The position numbers and the translations under genes were made by a program. Shown here in pieces: positions 17,176 to 27,020 of a stretch of 64,000 bases of DNA. The DNA is from an uncultured Flavobacteriales bacterium. Lineage in GTDB: Bacteria > Bacteroidota > Bacteroidia > Flavobacteriales > Crocinitomicaceae. Position 1 is the stretch's first letter, and every line of letters starts with the position of its first letter. The notes beneath the pieces were generated by a model. That model was given only the letters and a program-made list of their open reading frames with translations, searched no databases and was not told the DNA's origin. The DNA lies in assembly GCA_946479285.1 (NCBI GenBank), contig CAMLFH010000008.1, positions 141,542-205,541 on the forward strand. Direction: 5' to 3'.

Positions 17176-19182
17176 TTAAAATTCATACAATTCAACCAAC
17201 GCCTTCTTGAATCTTTCTGCAGGCAGGAATTGTTTTTCCAAGGCCACTGCAAACGGTACGGGAGTATCTAAGGATGCTACACGTTTCACAGGTGCATCCA
17301 ATGTATCAAAACAATTTTCATTGATCAAAGCCACCAATTCACCACCAATTCCACCTGTCATACAATCTTCGTGCAGGACAATTACTTTTCCGGTGCTGCG
17401 AACAGCTTCATAAATGGTTTCCGTATCTAAGGGAAGCAAGGTTTTCAGGTCGACAATGTTTGCAGAAATCTCGGGATGAGCATCCAAAGCTTCCATTGCC
17501 CAGTGAACTCCTAATCCGTAAGTAATGATCGTTAAATCATCTCCTTTGCGCACATAACCTGCCTTACCGATTTCTGTTGTGTAATAATCGTCGTGAATAT
17601 CTTCGCGAATACTTCTGTATAAGAATTTATGCTCGAAGAACAATACCGGGTTCGGATCTTCAATCGCTGCGTTCAACAATCCTTTTGCATCACCGGGGAA
17701 AGCAGGGTAAACCACCTTCAATCCCGGAGTGTGGAAGAACCACGCTTCGTTACTTTGACTGTGGAATGGTCCGGCTGCAGTGTTTGCTCCGGTAGGCATG
17801 CGGACAACAACATCTGCATTCTGCCCCCATCTCCAGTGAATTTTAGCTAAATTATTGATGATCTGGTTGAAACCGCAAGTCACGAAGTCTGCAAACTGCA
17901 TTTCTACAATCGCTTTCATTCCTGCAATCGATAAACCTAATCCTGCGCCAACAATTGCTGATTCACAAATCGGAGTATTACGCACACGGCCTTTTCCAAA
18001 TTGCTCTACAAAACCTTCGGTTACTTTAAAAGCACCTCCGTATTCTGCAATGTCCTGGCCCATGATCACCAAGTCCGGGTAACGGACCATACTTTCTCTC
18101 AATGAATCGGATATGGCATCAATCAAACGTTTTTCGGTCTTTTTATCACTGATTGGTTCAATGACTTTTTGAGTAAAAGGAGCGTAGATGTCGTCCAATT
18201 CTCTTTGAAGATCGGCTTCAATAGGACTTTCTGCAAATGCTATTTCCAGTCCTTTCTGAATTTCGTCTTTAATTTCCTGCTGAATTTGAGCAACCCCATC
18301 TTCAGTTAAAACTCCTTGTTCCAACAGGTATTGTTCGTAATTGGTAACAGGATCTTTTTTTGCCCATTCGTCCTGGATTCCTTCCGGGTAATATTTGGTA
18401 CCGGAAGCTTCTTCGTGTCCACGCATACGGAAAGTCATACATTCCAATAAGAAAGGACGTGGTTTCTGACGAATAGAATCCGCAATTTTCCGAACAGTGC
18501 GAATGACATCCAAAATGTTGTTCCCGTCAACCTGGAAAGCATCCATTCCATAACCGATGCCTTTATCAATAAACTGCTTACAGCGAAACTGTTCACTACT
18601 TGGAGTAGATAAACCCCAGCAGTTATTTTCGATTGCAAAAATTACGGGAAGATCCCAAACCGCAGCAACGTTCAATGATTCGTGAAAATCACCTTCCGAT
18701 GCTCCACCATCACCAGTGAATACGATTGTAGCGTTATTATTGCCTTTTAACTTGTTTGCCAATGCAATTCCGTCGGCAATTCCAAGCTGCGGTCCCAAAT
18801 GGGAAATCATTCCAACAATGTTGTAATCTTGTGTTCCGAAGTGGAAAGAACGATCGCGGCCCTTTGTGAAGCCAGACATTTTTCCCTGGAATTGAGCAAA
18901 TAATCTGTTCAGTGGAATTCCACGGGTAGTGAAAACTCCCAGGTTGCGGTGCATCGGAAGAATGAATTCTTCTTCCTTCATCGCATAGGCAGATCCTACG
19001 GAAATACCTTCCTGTCCCCAGCCTGAAAACCACTTGGAAATTTTCCCCTGACGAAGGAGGATCAACATTTTTTCCTCGATCAGCCGCGGTTTTGCAATCG
19101 CTTTATAAATAGTAACAAGCTCTTCATTTTCGAAGCCTGCTCGATCAAAATCAATCAATCGTTTTGTCTTTTCTTTCTCCAT
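17176..19182 (-). CDS. Fused 2-oxo acid dehydrogenase E1 (alpha plus beta)
   Basis: One 668-residue protein joins both halves of a thiamine-diphosphate E1 enzyme. The N-terminal alpha part (about 1-330) has the pyrophosphate-binding GDGGASEGDFHES...ENNCWG motif. The C-terminal beta part starts near residue 340 (RESMVRYPDLVIMGQDIAEYGG) and ends with the transketolase C-terminal domain (KVIVLHEDCMTGGIGGE). It probably acts on branched-chain 2-oxo acids or pyruvate; the sequence alone does not settle which, and no E2 or E3 gene is nearby. I start at ATG 19182 (MEKEKTKR), because a TACATTTG box at 19198-19205 would overlap a longer start. Confidence 0.9.
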   Translation of the reverse strand: MEKEKTKRLIDFDRAGFENEELVTIYKAIAKPRLIEEKMLILLRQGKISKWFSGWGQEGISVGSAYAMKEEEFILPMHRNLGVFTTRGIPLNRLFAQFQGKMSGFTKGRDRSFHFGTQDYNIVGMISHLGPQLGIADGIALANKLKGNNNATIVFTGDGGASEGDFHESLNVAAVWDLPVIFAIENNCWGLSTPSSEQFRCKQFIDKGIGYGMDAFQVDGNNILDVIRTVRKIADSIRQKPRPFLLECMTFRMRGHEEASGTKYYPEGIQDEWAKKDPVTNYEQYLLEQGVLTEDGVAQIQQEIKDEIQKGLEIAFAESPIEADLQRELDDIYAPFTQKVIEPISDKKTEKRLIDAISDSLRESMVRYPDLVIMGQDIAEYGGAFKVTEGFVEQFGKGRVRNTPICESAIVGAGLGLSIAGMKAIVEMQFADFVTCGFNQIINNLAKIHWRWGQNADVVVRMPTGANTAAGPFHSQSNEAWFFHTPGLKVVYPAFPGDAKGLLNAAIEDPNPVLFFEHKFLYRSIREDIHDDYYTTEIGKAGYVRKGDDLTIITYGLGVHWAMEALDAHPEISANIVDLKTLLPLDTETIYEAVRSTGKVIVLHEDCMTGGIGGELVALINENCFDTLDAPVKRVASLDTPVPFAVALEKQFLPAERFKKALVELYEF

Positions 19183-19197
19183 ATTGAATCTCGCACA

Positions 19198-19205
19198 CAA
19201 ATGTA
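19198..19205 (-). promoter_or_regulatory. -7 promoter box of the E1 dehydrogenase gene (TACATTTG)
   Basis: Minus-strand TACATTTG matches TAnnTTTG; a start point near 19191 fits translation from ATG 19182 and argues against the upstream in-frame start at 19200. Confidence 0.55.
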
Positions 19206-19274
19206 CTTTAAATTCAAAATGTAAAATTCAAAATTCAAAAATTAAAAAGGGAACTTTCCTTCGGGACGTATCCA

Positions 19275-19302
19275 GTAGGGACGCGATGCGTCACGTACCT
19301 AC
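19275..19302. repeat. Dispersed palindrome, TAGG-nACGCGATGCATCGCG family
   Basis: GTAGGGACGCGATGC is followed by GTCACGTACCTAC, an imperfect 28-base palindrome, between the E1 gene and the gdhA terminator. Confidence 0.65.
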
Positions 19303-19317
19303 ATTTTTTAATAATAA

Positions 19318-19349
19318 AAAAAACCGTCCCGAAAGTTCGGGACGGTTTT
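19318..19349. terminator. Terminator of gdhA
   Basis: Stem AAACCGTCCCGAA / TTCGGGACGGTTT, with A-run and T-run flanks; it lies 20 bases past the gdhA stop on the minus strand. Confidence 0.85.
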
Positions 19350-19368
19350 CAGAATATTTGTTTTTCGA

Positions 19369-20724
19369 TTATACCAATCCCTGGTCAATCATAGAATCCG
19401 CAACTTTCACGAAACCTGCAATGTTTGCACCTTTCACGTAGTCCACATTTCCTTTAGCATCCTTACCGTATTTTACACAAGCTTCGTGGATAGAAACCAT
19501 GATACCGTGTAATTTTGCGTCAACTTCTTCAGCAGACCAGCTTAAACGCAATGAGTTTTGAGACATTTCCAAACCGGAAGTAGCAACACCACCAGCGTTA
19601 GACGCTTTCCCCGGAGAGAATAATACGTTAGCAGCCTGGAATGCAGCAATACCTTCCGGAGTTGTTGGCATGTTTGCTCCTTCAGCAACACACATTACTC
19701 CGTTTGCGATCAAAGCTTTTGCTTCTTCACCGTTTAATTCGTTTTGAGTAGCACAAGGCAATGCGATATCAGCTTTTACTTCCCAAGGACGTTTTCCGGC
19801 AATGAAATTCGCTTTAGGATATTGCTTTACGTATTCTTCAATACGACCGCGCTTCACATTTTTCAATTCCATTACAAAAGCCAATTTCGCAGCGTCAATA
19901 CCTTCAGCATCGTGGATGTATCCGGATGAATCAGACAATGTAACCACTTTACCACCCAATTGAGTTGCTTTTTCACAAGCGTATTGAGCTACGTTTCCTG
20001 AACCTGAAACAACAACTGTTTTTCCTAAGAAAGAGTCGTCTTTAGTAGCCAACATTTCTTTTGCGAAATATACCGTTCCGTAACCTGTAGCTTCCGGACG
20101 GATCAAAGATCCACCCCAGTTACGAGCTTTTCCTGTAAGAACTCCTGTAAATTCGTTACGAATACGCTTGTATTGACCAAACATGTAACCGATCTCACGA
20201 CCACCAACACCGATATCTCCCGCAGGTACGTCTGTATCAGGTCCGATATGACGAGAAAGTTCAGTCATGAATGATTGACAAAATTTCATTACTTCGTTAT
20301 CTGATTTTCCTTTCGGATCAAAATCAGAACCACCTTTACCACCTCCCATTGGAAGAGTCGTTAATGAATTCTTGAAGATTTGCTCGAAACCTAAGAATTT
20401 CAAAATAGAAAGGTTTACAGAAGGGTGGAAACGAAGACCTCCTTTATATGGCCCGATTGCAGAGTTGAATTCTACACGGTAACCGCGATTAACCTGAATT
20501 TCACCTTTGTCATCTAACCAAGGAACGCGGAACAAAATCGTTCTTTCCGGCTCAACAATGCGATCCAAAATTTTTGCAGTCTTGTATTTCGGATTATCTT
20601 CCATAAAAGGAATAACTGCTTCAGCAACTTCATGAACAGCTTGTAAGAATTCTGACTCATGACCGTTGGTTGCTTTTACTTTTTCCATAAAAGCGTCAAT
20701 CTGTGCTTGGTATTTACTTGACAT
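19369..20724 (-). CDS. gdhA: Glutamate dehydrogenase (NADP-type, hexameric)
   Basis: Interconverts 2-oxoglutarate plus ammonia and glutamate. I use ATG 20724 ([15 protein letters not shown]), giving 451 residues, the standard length for the small hexameric enzymes. The glycine-rich substrate motif [16 protein letters not shown] (about residue 120) holds the catalytic lysines, and the Rossmann fingerprint [12 protein letters not shown] lies near 235. The ending [13 protein letters not shown] is also typical. NADP preference is inferred from overall similarity. A TACATTTG promoter box at 20764-20771 gives a leader of about 33 bases. Confidence 0.96.
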   Translation of the reverse strand: MSSKYQAQIDAFMEKVKATNGHESEFLQAVHEVAEAVIPFMEDNPKYKTAKILDRIVEPERTILFRVPWLDDKGEIQVNRGYRVEFNSAIGPYKGGLRFHPSVNLSILKFLGFEQIFKNSLTTLPMGGGKGGSDFDPKGKSDNEVMKFCQSFMTELSRHIGPDTDVPAGDIGVGGREIGYMFGQYKRIRNEFTGVLTGKARNWGGSLIRPEATGYGTVYFAKEMLATKDDSFLGKTVVVSGSGNVAQYACEKATQLGGKVVTLSDSSGYIHDAEGIDAAKLAFVMELKNVKRGRIEEYVKQYPKANFIAGKRPWEVKADIALPCATQNELNGEEAKALIANGVMCVAEGANMPTTPEGIAAFQAANVLFSPGKASNAGGVATSGLEMSQNSLRLSWSAEEVDAKLHGIMVSIHEACVKYGKDAKGNVDYVKGANIAGFVKVADSMIDQGLV

Positions 20725-20763
20725 AGTATTTATTATTAAAATGCTTTTGTTTTTTACTTGGGG

Positions 20764-20771
20764 CAAATGTA
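20764..20771 (-). promoter_or_regulatory. -7 promoter box of gdhA (TACATTTG)
   Basis: Minus-strand match to TAnnTTTG. Expected transcription start near 20757 excludes the longer open frame that begins at 20766 and supports ATG 20724. Confidence 0.55.
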
Positions 20772-20943
20772 ATTAATTTTAAAAATGAAGCCGAAATTTT
20801 ATAGAACATTCTAACCAAATCTGTAATAATCGATGGGAACCCTATTTTGATTATTGAAACGGACGAATTGATAATATTTAAAAAAGGATGAGACAACCTA
20901 ATCTTAATAATTGCGTCTTTTGCATGTATTACAATTATCCAAA

Positions 20944-21327
20944 ATGAAGAAATATTTACTACTAATCGCTTTTAGCACCGTTTTTTTGACCTTCACATCC
21001 TTTGGTCAGGTTTATGAGAAAATCTATGACCTGTCAAGTTCTGAAGTTCAGAATCACATGAATCAGAATAAGGTTTCCGGTGTTGATATCCTAACCGGAG
21101 TCAGAGCGCATCACGTTATTGGGCTTGCCGGAATCGGTGTTTCCCAAAAAACTGCTTTGGAAACATTATTAACTAATGATTCCAGGGTTTTTTCCTTTGT
21201 ATTAAGTGAAGACGGAACCTCTTTGGTACTGGAATCACAAGCTGTATTCACGAAAGAAGAATTCCAAACACTGCTTCAATCGCTGAATGGCACGGTAACA
21301 GGATACGCCGCAGAATACTCAATCTAA
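20944..21327 (+). CDS. Small exported protein of unknown function
   Basis: ATG 20944 (MKKYLLLIAFSTVFLTFTSFGQ) gives a signal peptide and a mature part of about 105 residues with no cysteines or known motif (YEKIYDLSSSEVQNHMNQNK, LLQSLNGTVTGYAAEYSI). It lies 26 bases before the first SprB-repeat gene and is likely cotranscribed. The short alpha/beta pattern (one half around VRAHHVIGLAGIGVSQKTALETLL) could be a small ferredoxin-like fold, but this is only a guess. Confidence 0.7.
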   Translation: MKKYLLLIAFSTVFLTFTSFGQVYEKIYDLSSSEVQNHMNQNKVSGVDILTGVRAHHVIGLAGIGVSQKTALETLLTNDSRVFSFVLSEDGTSLVLESQAVFTKEEFQTLLQSLNGTVTGYAAEYSI

Positions 21328-21353
21328 GCCTAATTTACTAAGAGATTTTTTAT

Positions 21354-23888
21354 ATGAAAACAATTAAAAAGACCTTGCTTTCGCTGGGAATATTGTTGAA
21401 TTTGAATGCTTATGCACAACTTGCACCGGGTGCAAACTGTGGGCAGGCAGGATGTTCAACTTCAGGTTCTTACTCAAGTAATACAGGTGTTGCAAGTATG
21501 GGAACTTTCCAGTGTCTTGGTTCAACACCGAATGCAAACTGGTTGGCATTCTCAATCGGATCAAACGGGAGCATTCACTTAACATTAACTCAAACAACTG
21601 CCGGTGGGGGAGGAATTGATGTCGATTTCGCATTATACGGACCTTACACGAGCGTTTCAGCAGGTTGTCCAATCGGACCGGGAACTCCTACAGTAGATTG
21701 TTCTTATTCTGCTTCAGCTACGGAATTTGTGGATATTAGCGCTGCAGTTGCAGGACAGGTTTATATCTTATTGGTAACAAACTTTAGCGGGTCTCCGGGC
21801 ACGATCAGTTTACAGCCAAATACAGGAAGCCCTTCAACGGGAACTGTGAATTGTAATGGTATTAGTTTTAATGCTACTGCTACTTCAACTCCTGCGACCT
21901 GTAACCAGGCAACGGGATCGGTAACAGTAACTCCAAACGGTGGGGTTGCGCCTTACACTTATTTGTGGAATATCCCCGGAAATCCAACAACTCAAACCGT
22001 AACTGGTGTTGCTCCGGGAACTTATACAGTAACTGTTGGTTCTTCAAATAACCCTGCTAACGGTTTACCAGTTCCTTCAACAACAGCAACAGTAATCGTT
22101 ACAAATATCAATGCATCATTCAGTGGTACAAGCACAAACGCTTCCTGCCCGATGGGACACAATGGTACTGCTACGGCGAACCATACTGTTGCAGGAAATC
22201 CTCCGGGAATTACAGCAACTTATTTGTGGAACGATCCGGCTGGTCAAACAACAAAGATTGCAACAGGACTTTTACCGGGAACTTATACCTGCCAGGTAAC
22301 TTTGTCCAATGGATGTACCGGAACAGTAACCGTAACGGTTGGTGCAAACCCGGTAGCATACTCAGCTACTTCAACAGTGGTTTCATGTCCTGGCGGGGCA
22401 GATGGAACTGCAACAGCAAACATGGCTCCGGTAGTAGGGACTTTGTCTTTTGCATGGAATGACCCGGCTGCTCAAACAACACAAACTGCTGCTGGTTTGA
22501 CTGCAGGAGCTTACTCTTGTATAATTACTTCAAACATCGGATGTACCGGAACGGTAAACGTTACGGTGACGGAAATCCCGGGAATGATTGCAAATTTCAC
22601 GAACATTACTAATGTGTCTTGTCACGCTGCAAATAACGGTGCTTTAACTGTTGGTGTTACTCAGGGAACTCCTCCTTATGCTTATTCCTGGGATCATTCA
22701 GCTTCAACTGCTGCAACAGCTAGTGATTTGTATGTAGGAATGAGCACAGTTACGGTTACGGATGCAAACGGATGTATTGTTACAGAGAGCGAAACACTGA
22801 CTCAACCAGATGCTTTGCAGATTACGTATGTAACTCCTGATCAGGTTATTTGTCCGGAAGCTTCAACAACAATCAGTGTGAACGGAACCGGAGGAAATGG
22901 TCCTGCAAATTCGAATTATACTTTTACATGGAAAGAAAACGGAGTTGTGATCGGAACAGGAACTTCTATTGTTGTTGATCCTGTGGCTTCAGGTACACAA
23001 TACTGTGTGGAATTAACGGAAGTTTGTGGCTCTCCAAGTACCGATACTTGTATGCAGATCACTTTCCCTACATCTCTGTATCCGATTTATAATGCGAATA
23101 AACCATACACTTGTTTACCAGGAGTTTTACAATTCATTTTAGATCCTAATTCTATTGATAATGATGATGCGATTGATTCAGTGATCGTTCATTACGGAAA
23201 TGGGGCTGAAGGAATTGTTTATGGAAATGACACCATTCGTTATACCTACACTGCTGCAGGAATTTATACCATTGATGTGACTGTGATCTCTGAATTGGGC
23301 TGTATTACCGATACTTCATACCTGGGAATAGCTAACGTGATTGCAAATCCGGTAGCTGACTTTACAATGTCTGCAAATCCTACAACGTTCTTTGAAACAG
23401 TGGTAAAAATGCAGGATAAGTCAAGCCCTAATGTAGTAAACTGGACTTGGAGTTCGGCAGGATCTGACCCGAATAATAGTACTTACCAGAACCCGACTTT
23501 CCATTTCCCGGAAGGAATTGTGGCAACTTACAATATTCAGCTGATTGTTGAAACACCTGAGGGTTGTAAAGATACAGTAGACCGTATCCTGACTGTAAAC
23601 AGCGATATCATTTTCTATGCTCCGAATACATTTACACCTGATGGGGATGAGTTTAATCAAACCTGGAAGTTCTTTGTATCAGGGATTGATGAATTCGATT
23701 TTGAATTAATGATCTTCGATCGTTGGGGAGAAACAATCTGGGAAACACACGACGTGAATTCCTCCTGGGATGGAACTTACAACGGCACGCCTGTTAAAGA
23801 AGGTACCTACACCTGGGTTGCACGTGTGAAGGATCTTTATTGGGATAATTTGAAAGTCTACAACGGGTTAATTAATTTAATTAAGTAA
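21354..23888 (+). CDS. SprB-repeat protein with T9SS type B sorting domain (copy 1)
   Basis: Large cell-surface or secreted protein of 844 residues. Order: signal peptide (1-21), a cysteine-containing beta-sandwich (about 25-165, GSNGSIHLTLTQ), four SprB repeats (about 175-485, pattern CxxxxNGTATAxxxxGxxxYxWxxxAxQTTxTAxGLxxGxYxxxVT), an Ig-like stretch (490-575), PKD-like modules (600-745, VADFTMSANPTTFFETVVKM), then the gliding-motility-associated C-terminal domain (about 752-844, FYAPNTFTPDGDEFNQTWKF to INLIK). That last domain is a type B signal for export by the type IX system. Related to copy 2 at 24130. Confidence 0.92.
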   Translation: MKTIKKTLLSLGILLNLNAYAQLAPGANCGQAGCSTSGSYSSNTGVASMGTFQCLGSTPNANWLAFSIGSNGSIHLTLTQTTAGGGGIDVDFALYGPYTSVSAGCPIGPGTPTVDCSYSASATEFVDISAAVAGQVYILLVTNFSGSPGTISLQPNTGSPSTGTVNCNGISFNATATSTPATCNQATGSVTVTPNGGVAPYTYLWNIPGNPTTQTVTGVAPGTYTVTVGSSNNPANGLPVPSTTATVIVTNINASFSGTSTNASCPMGHNGTATANHTVAGNPPGITATYLWNDPAGQTTKIATGLLPGTYTCQVTLSNGCTGTVTVTVGANPVAYSATSTVVSCPGGADGTATANMAPVVGTLSFAWNDPAAQTTQTAAGLTAGAYSCIITSNIGCTGTVNVTVTEIPGMIANFTNITNVSCHAANNGALTVGVTQGTPPYAYSWDHSASTAATASDLYVGMSTVTVTDANGCIVTESETLTQPDALQITYVTPDQVICPEASTTISVNGTGGNGPANSNYTFTWKENGVVIGTGTSIVVDPVASGTQYCVELTEVCGSPSTDTCMQITFPTSLYPIYNANKPYTCLPGVLQFILDPNSIDNDDAIDSVIVHYGNGAEGIVYGNDTIRYTYTAAGIYTIDVTVISELGCITDTSYLGIANVIANPVADFTMSANPTTFFETVVKMQDKSSPNVVNWTWSSAGSDPNNSTYQNPTFHFPEGIVATYNIQLIVETPEGCKDTVDRILTVNSDIIFYAPNTFTPDGDEFNQTWKFFVSGIDEFDFELMIFDRWGETIWETHDVNSSWDGTYNGTPVKEGTYTWVARVKDLYWDNLKVYNGLINLIK

Positions 23889-23918
23889 CACCGAACTACT
23901 TTAACATATAAATCAGGG

Positions 23919-23956
23919 AATCCCGTCTCGGCTTAGTCGAGGCGGGATTTTTTTTT
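23919..23956 (+). terminator. Terminator after SprB-repeat gene 1
   Basis: Stem AATCCCGTCTCG / CGAGGCGGGATT with a seven-base loop followed by a run of eight or more T. It separates the two SprB-repeat genes, which are therefore not a simple operon. The rest of the 241-base gap is AT-rich without a gene. Confidence 0.9.
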
Positions 23957-24129
23957 ACAAAGAATTGAGTTTTTCGTTCCGACATTAAATCTCAGTGATC
24001 TGATGATGAGAAAATTGTGTGGTATTTTCGTGCCCGGATGCAATTATTCGTTGAATTTCCTGTTTTAACATGAATTCAAGCAACCACGAATTAAAAATTT
24101 CGTTTTAAAAGCAACACAATAAGGTAATC

Positions 24130-26847
24130 ATGAAGAAGATATTTTTAATAGGTACGTTGTTGTTTATTTCAAACAGTGTATTAAATGCTCAGGTCACACT
24201 GTGTCTTGGGCAGGATGCTACGGTTTGTGCTGGCCAAACGGTTCAGATTACAAATTGTACGGGGGGAGGACCAATTTTAGGGTCGGGAATTACTTTAGAT
24301 AATGCAACCACTATTCCTCAATTGTCGGATGATATGTTTTCAGCACAGATTCCGATGGGCTTTAGTTTCAGTTTTTACGGAGCCAACTACACCAATTGCG
24401 TGATCGGGTCGAATGGACTGATCAGCTTTAATGCAGGTAACGCAAATAGCGGATGTACCTGGAGCCTAGTTGGTATGGGAACGCTTCCGAACACCGGATT
24501 AACAGCAGCGAGAAATTCTGCGATGCTCTTTTATTCTGATATTAATCCTTCCCAAACACCAATCGGGCCGATTAAGTATCAGACTATTGGAACTGCACCA
24601 AACAGAAAGTTCGTTGTGCTGTTTGAAAGTGTGAACGCTTTCCAGTGTCCGAATACTTGTTACTACGGAGCAATTGTCTTTTATGAGACAAGTAATATCA
24701 TCGATATGATGATCGGTCAAAAACCAAACTGTTCAAGCTGGAATGGTGGTTTGGCTATCCAGGGAGTTGAAAATGCAGCAGGAACCGTTGCAACGATTAC
24801 TCCCGGAAGAAACAACAGTGTTTGGAATGCAAACCAGGATGGAAAGAGATTTACACCGGTTGCACCAAATAACACATCCAATTATGCCGTAGCTACAGTT
24901 CCTTATTATACGGTTACTTCTACATCAAACAACAGTATTCAATGGACAAGTACAGCCGGAGGATTATGGCCTTATAACAACGGTGTGTTGAACGTTACAA
25001 CCGTTCCGCCGGGAACAACGGGCTATTATCTCACCGCAGCTGCCTGTAATGTAGCAGTTGGAGGAGTGAGTGATACTACATTCATTACACGACAAGTGGT
25101 AGCCGGTACAGCCACTGCAACAACGGATTATTGTTTTGGAGGTGTTGGAACTGCAACGGTTAATCCAACACAGGGTTCAGCTCCATTTACTTATACCTGG
25201 ACCCCGGGAGGACAAACAACTCAAACTGCAACCAACCTGGTTTCCGGGCCTTATACGGTTCACATTACAGATGCATTGGGTTGTGGAGTGAATGTGAATG
25301 TCAATGTCCCGAATACAAATGCAGCATTTAGCGGTTCTTCCACTTTGGTCAGCTGTCCCGGGGGAAATGATGGTACTGCTTCAGCAGCCATGACTCCTCC
25401 GCTTGGAACTGTTTCATATAACTGGTATGATGCCGGTGGACAAACAACGCAGACAGCAACCGGATTAATTGCCGGAACTTACCACTGCGTGGTCACCACT
25501 TCCTTGTCTACGGGTTGTACGGATACTGTTGAAGTGATCGTTTCGGAAATTCCCGGAATGGTTTCAACAATTATCAACCAGCAGGATGTAACTTGTAATA
25601 GCGCAAATAACGGGATTATAGAAATCAGCGTGGTGAATGGAACAGCTCCATATACCTATTCCTGGGATAATTCAGCATCAACAGGACCTTTAGCAAATGA
25701 TTTATATGCGGGAACCCATACAGTAACGATCACAGATGCGAATAGCTGTGTGATTACAACAACTGCAACAATCGGTGAGCCGGCAGCATTGAAAATTGTC
25801 AGTCTTACTCCGGATACAATCATCTGTCCGGAAGCATCCATTATCCTGAACGTTCAGGGAACAGGAGGAAACGGACCGGCATCTTACACTTATACCTGGA
25901 AAGAGAACGGAACAGTCATCGGTACAGGTTCATCTATCACAGTTGATCCAGTGACAACAGCAACTCAATATTGTGTGGAATTAACCGAGACATGTGGTTC
26001 ACCAAGTACGGATTCTTGTATGACAATCACTTTTCCTCCGGCTATCAGACCGAATTATGTGTCCAATCTGCCTTATTCATGTTTACCGGGAGAATTTGTA
26101 TTCTTCAATAATTCGGATAATAAAGACCAGATTGATTCTGTAATAGTTGATTTTGGAAATGGTGAAACGGGGGTTTTCTATGCGGATTCCAATATAACTT
26201 ATACATACACAGCTCCAGGAATTTATACGATCAGCGTAGTGGCAACCTCTACTCGCGGATGTATTACAGATAGTACGTTTGTTGGAATTGCAAATGTGAT
26301 CGCGAATCCGGTAGCAGATTTTACCATGTCGGCAAATCCTACAACTATTTTCGAGACAGTTGTTAAAATGCAGGATAAATCAAGTCCCGGAATTGTAAAC
26401 TGGACCTGGGACGCAATAGGTTCAACTCCCAATACGAGTAACTATGAAAACCCGACGTTCCATTACCCGGAAGGTGTGGTCGGAACGTACACTATCCGGC
26501 TGATCGTTGAAACAGCAGAAGGATGTGTTGATACTGTAGAAAGAGTACTATCGGTAAACAGCGACATTATTTTCTACGCTCCGAATGCGTTTACGCCTGA
26601 CGGAGATGAATTCAATCAAACATGGAAATTCTATGTTTCAGGAATTGATGAATATAATTTTGAATTGATGATCTTTGATCGTTGGGGAGAACTTATTTGG
26701 GAAACACACGATCCGAATGCAGCTTGGGACGGAACCTACAACGGTAAGGTTGTTCAGGCCGGAGCTTATACCTGGGTCGCGAGTGTGAAGGATACCTATT
26801 CCGACGACAAGAAAACCTTCAAGGGAGCGATTAATCTCTTCAGATAG
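24130..26847 (+). CDS. SprB-repeat protein with T9SS type B sorting domain (copy 2)
   Basis: Paralogue of 905 residues. Signal peptide (1-20, ending SVLNAQ). The N-terminal part (about 40-240) differs from copy 1: FSAQIPMGFSFSFYGANYTN and ARNSAMLFYSDINPSQ resemble nidogen-like or gliding-type beta domains. Three SprB repeats (about 320-555), an Ig-like stretch, two PKD-like modules and a C-terminal type B sorting domain follow. From VIANPVADFTMSANPTT onward it tracks copy 1 closely. Expected to be exported through the type IX system and attached to or released from the cell surface, possibly as an adhesin. Confidence 0.92.
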   Translation: MKKIFLIGTLLFISNSVLNAQVTLCLGQDATVCAGQTVQITNCTGGGPILGSGITLDNATTIPQLSDDMFSAQIPMGFSFSFYGANYTNCVIGSNGLISFNAGNANSGCTWSLVGMGTLPNTGLTAARNSAMLFYSDINPSQTPIGPIKYQTIGTAPNRKFVVLFESVNAFQCPNTCYYGAIVFYETSNIIDMMIGQKPNCSSWNGGLAIQGVENAAGTVATITPGRNNSVWNANQDGKRFTPVAPNNTSNYAVATVPYYTVTSTSNNSIQWTSTAGGLWPYNNGVLNVTTVPPGTTGYYLTAAACNVAVGGVSDTTFITRQVVAGTATATTDYCFGGVGTATVNPTQGSAPFTYTWTPGGQTTQTATNLVSGPYTVHITDALGCGVNVNVNVPNTNAAFSGSSTLVSCPGGNDGTASAAMTPPLGTVSYNWYDAGGQTTQTATGLIAGTYHCVVTTSLSTGCTDTVEVIVSEIPGMVSTIINQQDVTCNSANNGIIEISVVNGTAPYTYSWDNSASTGPLANDLYAGTHTVTITDANSCVITTTATIGEPAALKIVSLTPDTIICPEASIILNVQGTGGNGPASYTYTWKENGTVIGTGSSITVDPVTTATQYCVELTETCGSPSTDSCMTITFPPAIRPNYVSNLPYSCLPGEFVFFNNSDNKDQIDSVIVDFGNGETGVFYADSNITYTYTAPGIYTISVVATSTRGCITDSTFVGIANVIANPVADFTMSANPTTIFETVVKMQDKSSPGIVNWTWDAIGSTPNTSNYENPTFHYPEGVVGTYTIRLIVETAEGCVDTVERVLSVNSDIIFYAPNAFTPDGDEFNQTWKFYVSGIDEYNFELMIFDRWGELIWETHDPNAAWDGTYNGKVVQAGAYTWVASVKDTYSDDKKTFKGAINLFR

Positions 26848-26877
26848 AATTACCGACTACTTTAATTATACAACGCG

Positions 26878-26908
26878 ACCCCCGACATTTATCGTCGGGG
26901 GTTTTGCT
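26878..26908 (+). terminator. Terminator after SprB-repeat gene 2
   Basis: Stem ACCCCCGAC / GTCGGGGGT with a short loop followed by TTTTGCTTTT. Confidence 0.85.
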
Positions 26909-27020
26909 TTTACCAAAATCTAGCGAAGAATATTTCTTTTCAATACCAAAAGCTGTCTTCTCATGCTTATTTTTGTTTGCGGCTATAGAATCGGTCAAAA
27001 AGCCATCAAACAAACGAACT

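Noticed and set aside
26904..27020. N-terminal extension of the porin-like protein
   Set aside because: It overlaps the upstream terminator and adds residues without export features before a perfect signal peptide.
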